Shown here in pieces: positions 34,488 through 42,590 of a stretch of 64,000 nucleotides of DNA. The notes below the pieces were generated by a model. The model ran no database searches. It was not told where the DNA came from and saw nothing but the letters and a program-made list of their open reading frames with translations. The DNA comes from Sphingobacterium sp. (GTDB lineage: Bacteria; Bacteroidota; Bacteroidia; Sphingobacteriales; Sphingobacteriaceae): contig JAITTY010000020.1 of NCBI GenBank assembly GCA_031286695.1, positions 62,001 through 126,000 of the forward strand. The letters run 5' to 3'. The position numbers were made by a program, and so were the translations under genes. Positions within the stretch are counted from its first letter, which is position 1; every line of letters starts with the position of its first letter.

Positions 34488-35510
34488 TTAATTTTTAAAT
34501 AATTTACCAAATCCATCCGAATAAATCGTTTCTATGGACTGATTTTTATTTTTAAAAATGACAAAAACCTCCACACCTTTCATTTTTTTGGCCTTTGTCT
34601 TAATTTGTTCGGGTTCCATGCCCATAAAATAATTATCCAGTGCATCCGCTTCCATGGCAGTCTTTGCATAGACGCTGACACTCAATATATCGGTCATGTA
34701 TGGAAAACCCGAAACAGGGTCGATATGATGACCCAATTTTTTCCCTTTGTATTGAATAAACTTTTCAAAACTGCCGGCCGTTGTCAGCGCTCCTTCTTTG
34801 AGCTGCGCAACAGCGGTCATCAATTCCTCCCCGCCCGCATCATCGGGCTGAACAATACCAATGGAAAAGCCCTGTCCTCCTGGTGGAGTTCCCAAAGCCC
34901 TGATTTCACCACCTACTTCTACCATATAATTGGCAATTCCCTTTCGTCCCAGATAGTCGGCCAAAACATCCACCGTATACCCTTGCGCAATACCGTTGAC
35001 ATCTATTTTAACCCCCTTTTTCTTTTTGATCAGCCGATTGCCACTGATTTCCAAGTAGTGCATTCCCACCAGTTCCTTCGCTTTTAGCACCGTCGCCGAA
35101 TCTGGGGCGACCAGGCTCTTCTTAGCACCAAAGCCCCATAGGTTGACCAGCGGGGCAATAGTAATATCGAATTGACCTTTCGATAATTTATGGTATTTAA
35201 AGGAAGCTTTTATCACCTTTGCCATGTGGCTATCCATCACGATAGACATAACCGTATCTGTATTGAACTTGGATATCCTCGAGTCCTTCCGGTAAATTGA
35301 CATGGACAAATCGATCGTCGTTAAAATACTGTCAACTTCCGACCGTCTAACAAGACTGTCGGAAGCGAAGTAAGTAATATGGAATTGGGTACCCTGCGCG
35401 GGTCCCTCCAGCCGAATTTTATGGAGTTTCGTTGATGGTATTTGCGCCTGTACATCAATGCAAAAAATCGTAACAAAAAATAGAAGACACAAATTCCACC
35501 TTAATCCCAT
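34488..35510 (-). CDS. apbE: FAD:protein FMN transferase ApbE
   Basis: Mg-dependent enzyme that attaches FMN covalently to a Thr or Ser of a target protein at the periplasmic face; 340 aa. Seen: a signal peptide (1-22, ending V-Q-A|Q), I-D-V-N-G-I-A-Q-G-Y-T-V-D (metal/FAD site), G-H-H-I-D-P-V-S-G-F-P and K-T-A-M-E-A-D-A-L-D-N, the ApbE fingerprint in order. It lies 12 nt downstream of the second Gfo/Idh/MocA gene and 15 nt upstream of the TIM-barrel gene. I looked for an obvious NqrC/RnfG-like FMN-binding partner here and saw none. Confidence 0.92.
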   Translation of the reverse strand: MGLRWNLCLLFFVTIFCIDVQAQIPSTKLHKIRLEGPAQGTQFHITYFASDSLVRRSEVDSILTTIDLSMSIYRKDSRISKFNTDTVMSIVMDSHMAKVIKASFKYHKLSKGQFDITIAPLVNLWGFGAKKSLVAPDSATVLKAKELVGMHYLEISGNRLIKKKKGVKIDVNGIAQGYTVDVLADYLGRKGIANYMVEVGGEIRALGTPPGGQGFSIGIVQPDDAGGEELMTAVAQLKEGALTTAGSFEKFIQYKGKKLGHHIDPVSGFPYMTDILSVSVYAKTAMEADALDNYFMGMEPEQIKTKAKKMKGVEVFVIFKNKNQSIETIYSDGFGKLFKN

Positions 35511-35522
35511 CGGCCCAATAGC

Positions 35523-36836
35523 TTAAATATATAAGTTGGTGTTTTGACCAGGCATCGCAACAGGGTAAAAACCTTCTGCATCCGGAAGTAATTTTGGTTT
35601 AGCATCCCAAGCAAGCACATCTGGTCCCAATTTGATGGTAGATTTCAAGGCTTCATCCCATTTGATCACCTTACCTGTATAACAAGCGATACGCCCGATA
35701 ATACCTGTCAACGTACTATAAGCACCATATTCTGCATTATCAAATTTATATTCGCCTTTCGAAATTGCCGTGAAAAGTTCTTTATGCTCTTGTTGATAAG
35801 GGTTTGGATTGCCCTTCGCATCGTGGCGATAGATTTCTTTTCCTTTCCAGTCGTACAATACAGCCTGTCCACCCGCAGAAAGATAAGCACGTCCTTTTGT
35901 CGCCTGGAATTGCTCGTCTACACGGTTGTGTATACCTTCGAAGTGTCTACATTGACTGTAAACAACACTATTGTCGGCATACGTTAATTCTAATGCAAAA
36001 TTATCATAGATTTCACCATACTCTTTTCCGGTACGGTGTGCTCTGCTCCCTGTACCTTGGATGGATACGGGATAAGCACCTTTCACCCAATTGGCGATAT
36101 CAATATTGTGCACGTGTTGCTCAACGATATGATCGCCACACAACCAGTTAAAATAATACCAGTTACGCATTTGGTACTCCATTTCAGTTTGCTCTGGCTT
36201 GCGCGGACGCACCCATACACCACCTGAGTTCCAGTAGACTTGTCCAGAGGTAACATCACCGATTGCACCGTCGTGAATACGTTTGATGGCCTCGCGGTAA
36301 TTTGTTTGATAACGACGTTGCAAACCGACCACAACATTCAATTTTTTACGTTTAGCTTCTGCAGCCACACGGATGACCTGTTGTACACCAGGGATATCAA
36401 CCGCTACCGGTTTCTCCATGAAAACATGTTTACCTTGACGGATTGCTTCCTCAAAATGCATTGGTCTAAATCCTGGAGGAGTTGCTAAAATAACAACATC
36501 GGCCAATTGAATCGCATCTTTATACGCATCGAAGCCTACAAATTTATGGTTGTCGCTTACATCGATCTTGTCTTGCCACTTTTCTTTCAGCGTTTTATAT
36601 GTACTTTCTAAATTGTCTTTAAAGGCATCCGCAAGCGCCACCACTTTAATGTTCATTCCCGAGCTTAATGCATCAAATGTAGCTCCAGTTCCGCGGCCCC
36701 CACAGCCCACTAAGGCAACTTTGATAACATCTGAACCGGCAGCATACGCACCTGATAAAGGCAGTGAGCTCAACACAGCGCCTCCAGCAACTACAGCAGA
36801 AGTTTTAATAAAATCTCTTCTTTCTAGATTTTCCAT
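35523..36836 (-). CDS. Tat-exported Gfo/Idh/MocA oxidoreductase (second)
   Basis: Second exported oxidoreductase of the cluster, 437 aa. Seen: Tat motif E-R-R-D-F-I-K-T at 5-12 and cleavage after A-Y-A-A; glycine loop V-G-C-G-G-R-G at 43-49; F-M-E-K-P-V-A-V-D (E-K-P with the catalytic Lys) and a C-terminal alpha/beta domain. It resembles the first Gfo/Idh/MocA protein in plan but not closely in sequence, so is unlikely a recent duplicate. Two such proteins with a GMC enzyme suggest successive steps on one keto-sugar, but this is inference. Confidence 0.88.
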   Translation of the reverse strand: MENLERRDFIKTSAVVAGGAVLSSLPLSGAYAAGSDVIKVALVGCGGRGTGATFDALSSGMNIKVVALADAFKDNLESTYKTLKEKWQDKIDVSDNHKFVGFDAYKDAIQLADVVILATPPGFRPMHFEEAIRQGKHVFMEKPVAVDIPGVQQVIRVAAEAKRKKLNVVVGLQRRYQTNYREAIKRIHDGAIGDVTSGQVYWNSGGVWVRPRKPEQTEMEYQMRNWYYFNWLCGDHIVEQHVHNIDIANWVKGAYPVSIQGTGSRAHRTGKEYGEIYDNFALELTYADNSVVYSQCRHFEGIHNRVDEQFQATKGRAYLSAGGQAVLYDWKGKEIYRHDAKGNPNPYQQEHKELFTAISKGEYKFDNAEYGAYSTLTGIIGRIACYTGKVIKWDEALKSTIKLGPDVLAWDAKPKLLPDAEGFYPVAMPGQNTNLYI

Positions 36837-36862
36837 AACAGTTTTATATTGATTATTTTATA

Positions 36863-37831
36863 TTAAAAGTCTTTGATCGGCTGTTTGTCGTAATAAGCCA
36901 TAATCTCTTCGTGACTGGGTGGATTGAGAGGTCTTACCAGTCTCATACCCACAAATGGGGCTTCCGGAAACCACCAGTTACTTTTTGGAATTTGTGGATC
37001 CAACTGTTTCCACACGGGATCTGAAGCACCACGCGCTGCAGAGCGCATGTCCTCGGCCCCACTGTCAAAAGCACCACCACGTACAACATGTGAATACAGG
37101 GTTGTCGGAACGACTACAGGATTAGTCAATACCTTGCCTTTACCTTCATTGTAACTATCGGCCTTATATTGGTCATAAGTCCACTCGGCAACATTGCCAT
37201 AAATATCATAAAGACCCCAAGGGTTCGGTTTCTTCTGTCCTACAATATGTGTTTTTTGTTCACCATTATCTTTAAACCAGGCATAATCTGCCAATGGCAT
37301 TGCTTGATCACCGAAAAAATAAGTTGTCTTTGAACCAGCTCGCGCAGCATATTCCCACTCAGCCTCTGTTGGTAAACGATAAAACACACCGGTACGGACA
37401 TACAACCACTTACAGAATTGGATGGCATTGTAATGGGTCATCGCCAAGGCCGGGTGTCCTTCTTTTCCAAAACCAAAAGTCATATCCAAATAGGGTTTGG
37501 TAGGTCGTGTAACGGCATCAATCTCTTTCGACACTTTACCGTCCTTGCTCTTTGCGATCTCATAATCTTTATACAGAAATGGTTCAAACAGATCCCAGGT
37601 TACTTCATACTGGCCCATCCAAAATGGATCCAACTTCACCTCATGTGCAGGTTTTTCATCCTCTTTTCCCCCACTTGTAGTTCCCATTTTAAAACTACCA
37701 CCAGGGATTGCTAGCATTTTGAACGTCAGATTAGTCCCTTCAATGGGTTGCTCATAAGGTTCGAACGTCTTCTGAGCCATAGCATGCACGCCAGCAAATA
37801 ACAAAACAGGAATAAAGATTCTTTTTAACAT
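36863..37831 (-). CDS. Exported SUMF1/FGE-fold protein, likely not a formylglycine enzyme
   Basis: First gene of the cluster, 322 aa, signal peptide at 1-19. Seen: the FGE-sulfatase fold hallmarks F-x-M-G-x-x-x-G, P-x-H-x-V-x-L-x-P-F-x-M-G-x-Y-E-V-T (about 64-80), R-L-P-T-E-A-E-W-E-Y-A-A-R-A-G, N-V-A-E-W-T and V-V-R-G-G-A-F-D. Known: true FGE needs two Cys near the C-terminus to bind copper. Here the equivalent stretch after R-G-G-A-F-D has no Cys, so formylglycine formation is unlikely and no sulfatase is near. Other members of the fold act as binding or scaffold domains. Its role in the cluster is open. Confidence 0.82.
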   Translation of the reverse strand: MLKRIFIPVLLFAGVHAMAQKTFEPYEQPIEGTNLTFKMLAIPGGSFKMGTTSGGKEDEKPAHEVKLDPFWMGQYEVTWDLFEPFLYKDYEIAKSKDGKVSKEIDAVTRPTKPYLDMTFGFGKEGHPALAMTHYNAIQFCKWLYVRTGVFYRLPTEAEWEYAARAGSKTTYFFGDQAMPLADYAWFKDNGEQKTHIVGQKKPNPWGLYDIYGNVAEWTYDQYKADSYNEGKGKVLTNPVVVPTTLYSHVVRGGAFDSGAEDMRSAARGASDPVWKQLDPQIPKSNWWFPEAPFVGMRLVRPLNPPSHEEIMAYYDKQPIKDF

Positions 37832-37869
37832 ATTTAGGTTTGTAATTAGAGACTAAAATATAAAATAAG

Positions 37870-37888
37870 GTGTATACTTTACACTTTG
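37870..37888 (-). promoter_or_regulatory. Operator-like 19-bp site before the oxidoreductase cluster
   Basis: On the minus strand the 19-mer reads CAAAGTGTAAAGTATACAC. Its core is the inverted repeat GTGTA-N5-TACAC. It differs at two positions from the site at 61526-61544 upstream of pfkA. It lies about 40 nt before the first gene of the run and there is no good -33/-7 pair beside it, so activation or overlapping repression are both possible. Confidence 0.6.
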
Positions 37889-38013
37889 ACACTATAACTT
37901 TTTTATTACAGTTTAATTCTTAACATAATAGTCCATTCATAATATCGATTTAGCAAGATGCTGATTAGTATCCTTGAGGAACTTAACTCGCCTGAAAATC
38001 AAGATCAATAAAA

Positions 38014-38047
38014 AAGGTTTTCCATTTTCATGGAAAACCTTAATATC
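38014..38047 (-). terminator. Terminator of the lipoprotein pair
   Basis: AAGGTTTTCCA at 38014-38024 pairs with TGGAAAACCTT at 38031-38041. The minus strand continues into a T run. Confidence 0.85.
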
Positions 38048-38067
38048 TTATCACAGTATGCCCCTAC

Positions 38068-38658
38068 CTAAAGCAGAATCTTACGACTTACTGCTTTATC
38101 AATGGTAATATACCCCGGATAGAACACCGACTGCCCTGCAATATTGATAGAAGGTTTAACTTTTAACGTAAATATTCCCTTTTTATTTTCATCGCTTGAC
38201 ATTAAAAAATCCTGCAAATCCGAATTCTTCAACAAATCATAGATATTGGTTGCTATACGCACATTGGCCACTGTAGATTCTCCGGGCTCAATTTGTAATG
38301 ATTGATTGACAATCCCTTCCACAAGCTGTTGTCCACCGTAAAGAATGATATACTGGAACTTATTAATGGACGCTTTTTTGAGTGTCGGGTTATCAATTTT
38401 AAGCCTGATAACTGCATCCAGTGGAATATCTTTCCGCAAATAGGCCAATGCCAAGCTCGGCGCCGCTCCCAGGTCAATTTGATTATTCCTGATCAGTCGT
38501 TGCAATGATGTCCCAGCCAGCCGAATACTATCCACCGATTCCACATCGAACTTACATTTCGCCAAGTTCTCGATCTGTGCCTTTTGTCGATTCACGCCAC
38601 AGCCGGAGATAAACAACCCCAGCAGAACCAAACATCCAAATAAAATTTTCTTGCTCAT
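38068..38658 (-). CDS. Lipoprotein with possible LEA14/WHy-like domain
   Basis: A 196-aa lipoprotein from Met at 38658 (M-S-K-K). Seen: lipobox I-S-G-C (Cys about 20), then a 150-residue domain in which I-R-L-K-I-D-N-P-T and L-x-I-E-P-G-E-S-T resemble the WHy/LEA-14 type beta-sandwich. That family match is tentative. The gene shares a boundary with the upstream lipoprotein (about 4-nt overlap or contact), so they form a two-gene operon; functions unknown. Confidence 0.65.
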   Translation of the reverse strand: MSKKILFGCLVLLGLFISGCGVNRQKAQIENLAKCKFDVESVDSIRLAGTSLQRLIRNNQIDLGAAPSLALAYLRKDIPLDAVIRLKIDNPTLKKASINKFQYIILYGGQQLVEGIVNQSLQIEPGESTVANVRIATNIYDLLKNSDLQDFLMSSDENKKGIFTLKVKPSINIAGQSVFYPGYITIDKAVSRKILL

Positions 38659-38663
38659 AGCCA

Positions 38664-39425
38664 CTATTTTCCTCCAAATTTATATAAAACTCCCAGTGTA
38701 AACAATGGGTACCCTGCTTTTAAATAGGTATTACTTTTAAAACCAAATACCATACCGTTCGTATATTGCAACTTCCATCCTTTCCCTAAGCCCATTCTTG
38801 TATAAAATACAGGTTCAATAAGCATATTATCTTCTTTCTCTGCCGGAAGACCATCAATAGCAAAATTCTTCATACGCATATTGCTCAGCCGAATGATGGT
38901 GCCGTAATCGATATCATGCCGGTTACCAAACAATTTCAGGGCATCCTTTTTCTCCGATGAAAAGTTCACCTGCACAAAAACCTTTTCAAAATCCATGTCC
39001 TTCGTTTCTACAATAGCCTGTCCCATCGTCGACGAACGCTTATCAACCACACTGGTATTGCCCAGCCCATACCCCCCGTAAACCTCAAACACACGATTAT
39101 TTTTCCGACCAAAGCGTGTATAATAACCTATCCCCGCTTCGCCCATCTTTTGTGCATAGTCTTTGATATTGGATTTATTATCAACATAGGAACCATTAGC
39201 AATGACAGCCACATGATCGGTTACAGCCACCCCCAGGTTGGCCGATACGTTGGCCTTTGTATTGATATTGCCGGAAACATATACCTCGCCAGCTTCTGTA
39301 AACATAGGCGCTGAAGGCACATTGGGCATGTAAATAGAACTACAGGAATAAAATGAACAGGCAAATAACCCGGCACACAAACCATATCCAAACTTATTGT
39401 ATTTCATATGTAAGTATTTATTCAA
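38664..39425 (-). CDS. Outer-membrane-like lipoprotein, unknown function
   Basis: A 253-aa exported protein; lipobox-like F-Y-S-C within the first 30 residues, or 247 aa from the ATG at 39407. Alternating strands such as V-Y-V-S-G-N-I-N-T and V-A-V-I-A-N-G-S-Y recall a small barrel; it ends L-G-V-L-Y-K-F-G-G-K. No family recognised. Its neighbour is a second lipoprotein. Confidence 0.6.
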   Translation of the reverse strand: MNKYLHMKYNKFGYGLCAGLFACSFYSCSSIYMPNVPSAPMFTEAGEVYVSGNINTKANVSANLGVAVTDHVAVIANGSYVDNKSNIKDYAQKMGEAGIGYYTRFGRKNNRVFEVYGGYGLGNTSVVDKRSSTMGQAIVETKDMDFEKVFVQVNFSSEKKDALKLFGNRHDIDYGTIIRLSNMRMKNFAIDGLPAEKEDNMLIEPVFYTRMGLGKGWKLQYTNGMVFGFKSNTYLKAGYPLFTLGVLYKFGGK

Positions 39426-39739
39426 TCGTGCTTACATCCAATGGTATTCCGGAATGTTTCGCCTATTGTCTTAAAAACACCTATCCTTTATAAAAATTGT
39501 ACCAAAGCAGTTACATTTAACAGAAAATAACAATTTAAATAAAGTCAAAAGCTTAAAGAGCTCATTACCAACTCCGATAAATTACCGCTGTAGCAGCGCT
39601 TCGGGCTAACGGCTCCCATGACAACGCCCGCCAGCAGTCGCATCGCCCAAGAACAGATACAGTGGAGCAGCAGCTAAAAGTATAAACAACAAAAAAAGGC
39701 ATCAATTTCTTGATGCCTTTCCAATATTGTTGCAAAACC
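39426..39739. other. Intergenic region between lipoprotein and rpmA
   Basis: This 314-nt gap contains a 10-bp palindrome, ATTCCGGAAT at 39446-39455, some 20-30 nt before the lipoprotein start, a GC-richer stretch at about 39585-39655 with no gene, and the rpmA terminator. I see no supported RNA gene. Confidence 0.35.
39697..39730 (-). terminator. Terminator of rplU-rpmA
   Basis: AAGGCATCAA at 39697-39706 pairs with TTGATGCCTT at 39711-39720; the minus strand runs into T7 after the stem. Confidence 0.9.
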
Positions 39740-40003
39740 TTACGCTTGTTCTGTAGGAACTACAGATACATAAGATTTATTGTTAGCTTTTTTACGGAAA
39801 ACTACTTTACCGTCTACTAAAGCGAACAATGTGTGGTCTTTACCAATACCAACGTTTGTGTCAGGATTGTGTTGTGTACCGCGTTGGCGTACGATGATGT
39901 TACCAGCGATTGCTTGTTGACCACCGAAGATTTTGATACCTAAACGCTTGCTATGTGACTCACGGCCGTTCTTAGAACTACCCGCACCTTTTTTGTGTGC
40001 CAT
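39740..40003 (-). CDS. rpmA: 50S ribosomal protein L27
   Basis: An 87-aa protein with the L27 fingerprint: M-A-H-K-K-G-A-G-S-S-K-N-G-R-E-S-H near the start (its N-terminal tail reaches the peptidyl-transferase centre), G-N-I-I-V-R-Q-R-G-T-Q-H-N-P and G-K-D-H-T-L-F-A-L. No N-terminal extension of the type seen in Firmicutes. It follows rplU by 44 nt in the usual rplU-rpmA pair. Confidence 0.98.
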   Translation of the reverse strand: MAHKKGAGSSKNGRESHSKRLGIKIFGGQQAIAGNIIVRQRGTQHNPDTNVGIGKDHTLFALVDGKVVFRKKANNKSYVSVVPTEQA

Positions 40004-40047
40004 TTCTTTATCTTAATTTAAGACTATTTGTCTGATTAAAAATTCAA

Positions 40048-40359
40048 TTATAACGTAATACCAGTGATCTGGATTTTAGAAAATTGTTGACGGTGACCGT
40101 TTTTCTTTTTGTAGCCTTTACGACGTTTTTTCTTGAAAACGATAACTTTATCGCCTTTTAAATGAGACAAAATTTTAGCCGAAACTTTTGCACCAGCAAC
40201 GCTAGGTGTACCAATGGTAAATTTACCACCGTCTTCTGCTAACAATACATTGTCAAATTCAATACTAGCGCCTTCATCTCCTTGTAAACGGTGTACAAAA
40301 AGGAACTGGTCTTTTGCAACCTTAAATTGCTGTCCTGCTATATTTACTATTGCGTACAT
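40048..40359 (-). CDS. rplU: 50S ribosomal protein L21
   Basis: A 103-aa protein with L21 features: M-Y-A-I-V-N-I-A-G-Q-Q-F-K-V near the start, G-A-S-I-E-F-D-N-V-L-L, K-V-I-V-F-K-K-K-R-R-K-G-Y-K-K-K-N-G-H-R-Q before the last strand. First gene of rplU-rpmA; its own promoter fits the Bacteroidota consensus exactly. Confidence 0.98.
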   Translation of the reverse strand: MYAIVNIAGQQFKVAKDQFLFVHRLQGDEGASIEFDNVLLAEDGGKFTIGTPSVAGAKVSAKILSHLKGDKVIVFKKKRRKGYKKKNGHRQQFSKIQITGITL

Positions 40360-40393
40360 TGTTAATTAATTAAATGTGTTATTAAATGAAGGG

Positions 40394-40424
40394 CAAAAGT
40401 AATCAGTTTTTATCATAATTCAAA
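40394..40424 (-). promoter_or_regulatory. Consensus promoter of rplU-rpmA
   Basis: On the minus strand: TTTG (complement of 40421-40424), exactly 19 nt, and TACTTTTG (complement of 40394-40401). This is a perfect fit to the Bacteroidota housekeeping promoter TTTG-N19-TAnnTTTG and lies 35 nt before the rplU start. Confidence 0.75.
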
Positions 40425-40465
40425 GACAAATTTACTTTTTCACTTCCATTTTAACGTTATCGGTT

Positions 40466-40505
40466 GAACAGCATTGTCTTAATCCGTATCAGGACAATGC
40501 TGTTC
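40466..40505 (-). terminator. Hairpin downstream of the M13 peptidase gene
   Basis: GAACAGCATTGTC at 40466-40478 pairs with GACAATGCTGTTC at 40493-40505, a 13-bp perfect stem. No T tract follows on the minus strand, so it may be a weak terminator or a 3'-end stabiliser rather than a standard terminator. Confidence 0.55.
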
Positions 40506-40519
40506 ATCCTTATTTTTGC

Positions 40520-42562
40520 TTACCAAACTAAAATTCTTTTCTCAGGTGCTACATACATTTTTGCCGTAGGCTGTACATTAAATGCTTTATAGAAGGCCTC
40601 CATATTATATACGGGACCATTTACCCGGAATTGTTCGGGGCTATGTGGATCAACTTTTAAACGTAACCGCATACGCTCATCGCTGCTCTTTACGCGCCAC
40701 ACTTGTGCAAAACTCAGGAAAAAACGTTGATCTGGAGTGAAGCCATCAATTTTATCCTGCCCCTGCCCTTGCTTGGTTAATTTGAAAGCATCATAGGCAA
40801 TATTTAAACCGCCGATATCCGCCAGATTTTCACCCAAAGTAAGCTCACCATTAACATGTTGATTATCCAACAAGGTAAAACTACCATATAACTTCGCTAC
40901 CTGATTGGCGCGTTGCGTAAACTGTTTCGCATCCACAGCAGTCCACCAATCGTTTAAGTTACCGTCTTTATCATATTGACGCCCCTGATCATCAAAACCG
41001 TGTGTCATCTCGTGTCCGATAACGGCACCAATAGCGCCATAATTGATCGCATCGTCCGCATTGGCGTCAAAGAATGGAAACTGCAAGATACCAGCCGGGA
41101 ATACAATTTCATTATACGGCGGATTGTAATAAGCATTCACCGTAGGTGTCGTCATCAGCCATTCGGCTTTGTCAACCGGTTTGCCGATTTTACCTGCCAT
41201 TTCTTTATAGGCATGCTTTGCAGCAGACTGTAAATTGGCATAGTAGGTATCTTTGGCAACTTCTACGTCACTGTAATCTTTCCACTTCTCCGGATAGCCG
41301 ATTTTTTTGGTGAATGCTTCCAGTTTTTCAATCGCTTTCTTTTTGGTTTCAGGCGTCATCCAGTCCAATTTCTCGATACGGCTCTTGTAGACTTTTTGCA
41401 AATTGTCGACCAATTCGAGCATTCGTTTTTTTGCTTCGGGCTTAAAATACTCATCCACATACAACTTTCCGACAATCTCGCCAAGGTTCTCGTCGGCCGA
41501 GCTCACCATCAGCTTCCAACGCTCCTTCTCCTGTTTCTGTCCATTCAGGGTTTTTCCGAATAATTCAAACTTGGCATCCCTGAAACCTTTGCTCAGTGCC
41601 GTCGCAGAAGCATTCGCTAAATCTGCTTTTAGTTTTGTTTTCCAACTATCTAAGGACTGTGATTTCAACAAATTATTTAGAGCAAGATAAAATTTGGGCT
41701 GCTGTACCAAAATGGTATCGGTCTTCACATCCAAACGTTGCAAAATATCTTTCCAATTGAGGTTTGGTGTTTGCTTTTGGAATTCCTGTACCGCAAATTT
41801 ATGGTAGTTTTTGATGGGATCCCGCAATTCCACCGGTGTAGCATGCGATTTGGCAATTTCTGTTTCCAAGCGCAGCACTTCCTCCGCCGACTTTTGGGCA
41901 TTTGCCCCTTCGCCGATCAGCCCGAATAATTTCACCAGATACGCAACATAGGCCTCCCGGATTTTCTTCGCTTTATCATCCTGATCCAAGTAATAACTTG
42001 CTTCAGGCAGGTTGAGTCCACCCTGGAAAAATTGCAATGCATTTTTAGTGCTGATCCGGTCATCTGCAGCCACATAAAATGTAAAAAGATCACCATCCCC
42101 CTCTTTAAATCCATCCGCAGCATAAGCGATCAATTCATCAATACTTTTCAACCCATTGATTTTTTGAATGGCCCCCTCGATCGGTTTCGCGCCCAATTTA
42201 TCAATCGTCACCGTATCCATACCACTCGCATAGAAATCGCCAGCCTTTTGCTGATCAGAACCTTTTTTGTTGTCAGACTTCGCCGCACCCTCCAAAATAG
42301 ATTTCAGGTTTGCCAGGTTTTCATCAGCAAGAATATAAAATGAACCCCAGCCAGTTTCAGAAGCCGGGATCTGGGTATTTTTCATCCAGCTTCCATTCGC
42401 ATATTGGAAGAAATTATCTCCTGGATTCACTGTGGTATCCATGCCTGAGACATCAAAAAAATTTGTGCGGACCTCCTGAGCAGTATCGCTTTTCTTATTT
42501 GACTGACATGACATCATCATTAAGATCATGGATAGCGTCCCCCATTTGACTTTTTGTATCAT
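40520..42562 (-). CDS. M13 family metallopeptidase, lipoprotein
   Basis: A neprilysin-like zinc endopeptidase of 680 aa. Seen: lipobox M-M-S-C (Cys19), Zn site H-E-M-T-H at 517-521 and third ligand region E-N-L-A-D-I-G-G further on, plus N-A-Y-Y-N-P-P-Y (substrate-binding) at about 468. The C-terminus ends R-I-L-V-W, like the family's C-x-V-W end but with the Cys missing. Known: family members trim peptides at the cell surface. It is 28 nt downstream of the GNAT-nitrilase gene and may be in its transcript. Confidence 0.93.
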   Translation of the reverse strand: MIQKVKWGTLSMILMMMSCQSNKKSDTAQEVRTNFFDVSGMDTTVNPGDNFFQYANGSWMKNTQIPASETGWGSFYILADENLANLKSILEGAAKSDNKKGSDQQKAGDFYASGMDTVTIDKLGAKPIEGAIQKINGLKSIDELIAYAADGFKEGDGDLFTFYVAADDRISTKNALQFFQGGLNLPEASYYLDQDDKAKKIREAYVAYLVKLFGLIGEGANAQKSAEEVLRLETEIAKSHATPVELRDPIKNYHKFAVQEFQKQTPNLNWKDILQRLDVKTDTILVQQPKFYLALNNLLKSQSLDSWKTKLKADLANASATALSKGFRDAKFELFGKTLNGQKQEKERWKLMVSSADENLGEIVGKLYVDEYFKPEAKKRMLELVDNLQKVYKSRIEKLDWMTPETKKKAIEKLEAFTKKIGYPEKWKDYSDVEVAKDTYYANLQSAAKHAYKEMAGKIGKPVDKAEWLMTTPTVNAYYNPPYNEIVFPAGILQFPFFDANADDAINYGAIGAVIGHEMTHGFDDQGRQYDKDGNLNDWWTAVDAKQFTQRANQVAKLYGSFTLLDNQHVNGELTLGENLADIGGLNIAYDAFKLTKQGQGQDKIDGFTPDQRFFLSFAQVWRVKSSDERMRLRLKVDPHSPEQFRVNGPVYNMEAFYKAFNVQPTAKMYVAPEKRILVW

Positions 42563-42590
42563 ATTTTAAGAGATTAAAAGAGTATTTAAT

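Noticed and set aside
32209..36836. Long plus-strand open frames opposite the oxidoreductase cluster
   Set aside because: They are antisense shadows with odd composition, no start signals and no recognisable domain; the minus-strand genes explain the DNA.
28379..37831. Polysaccharide utilisation locus
   Set aside because: No SusC/SusD-like pair, glycoside hydrolase or hybrid sensor was found; the set fits oxidation rather than polysaccharide capture.
39580..39660. Possible small RNA gene in a GC-richer patch
   Set aside because: No stable fold, promoter or terminator of its own could be shown by eye.
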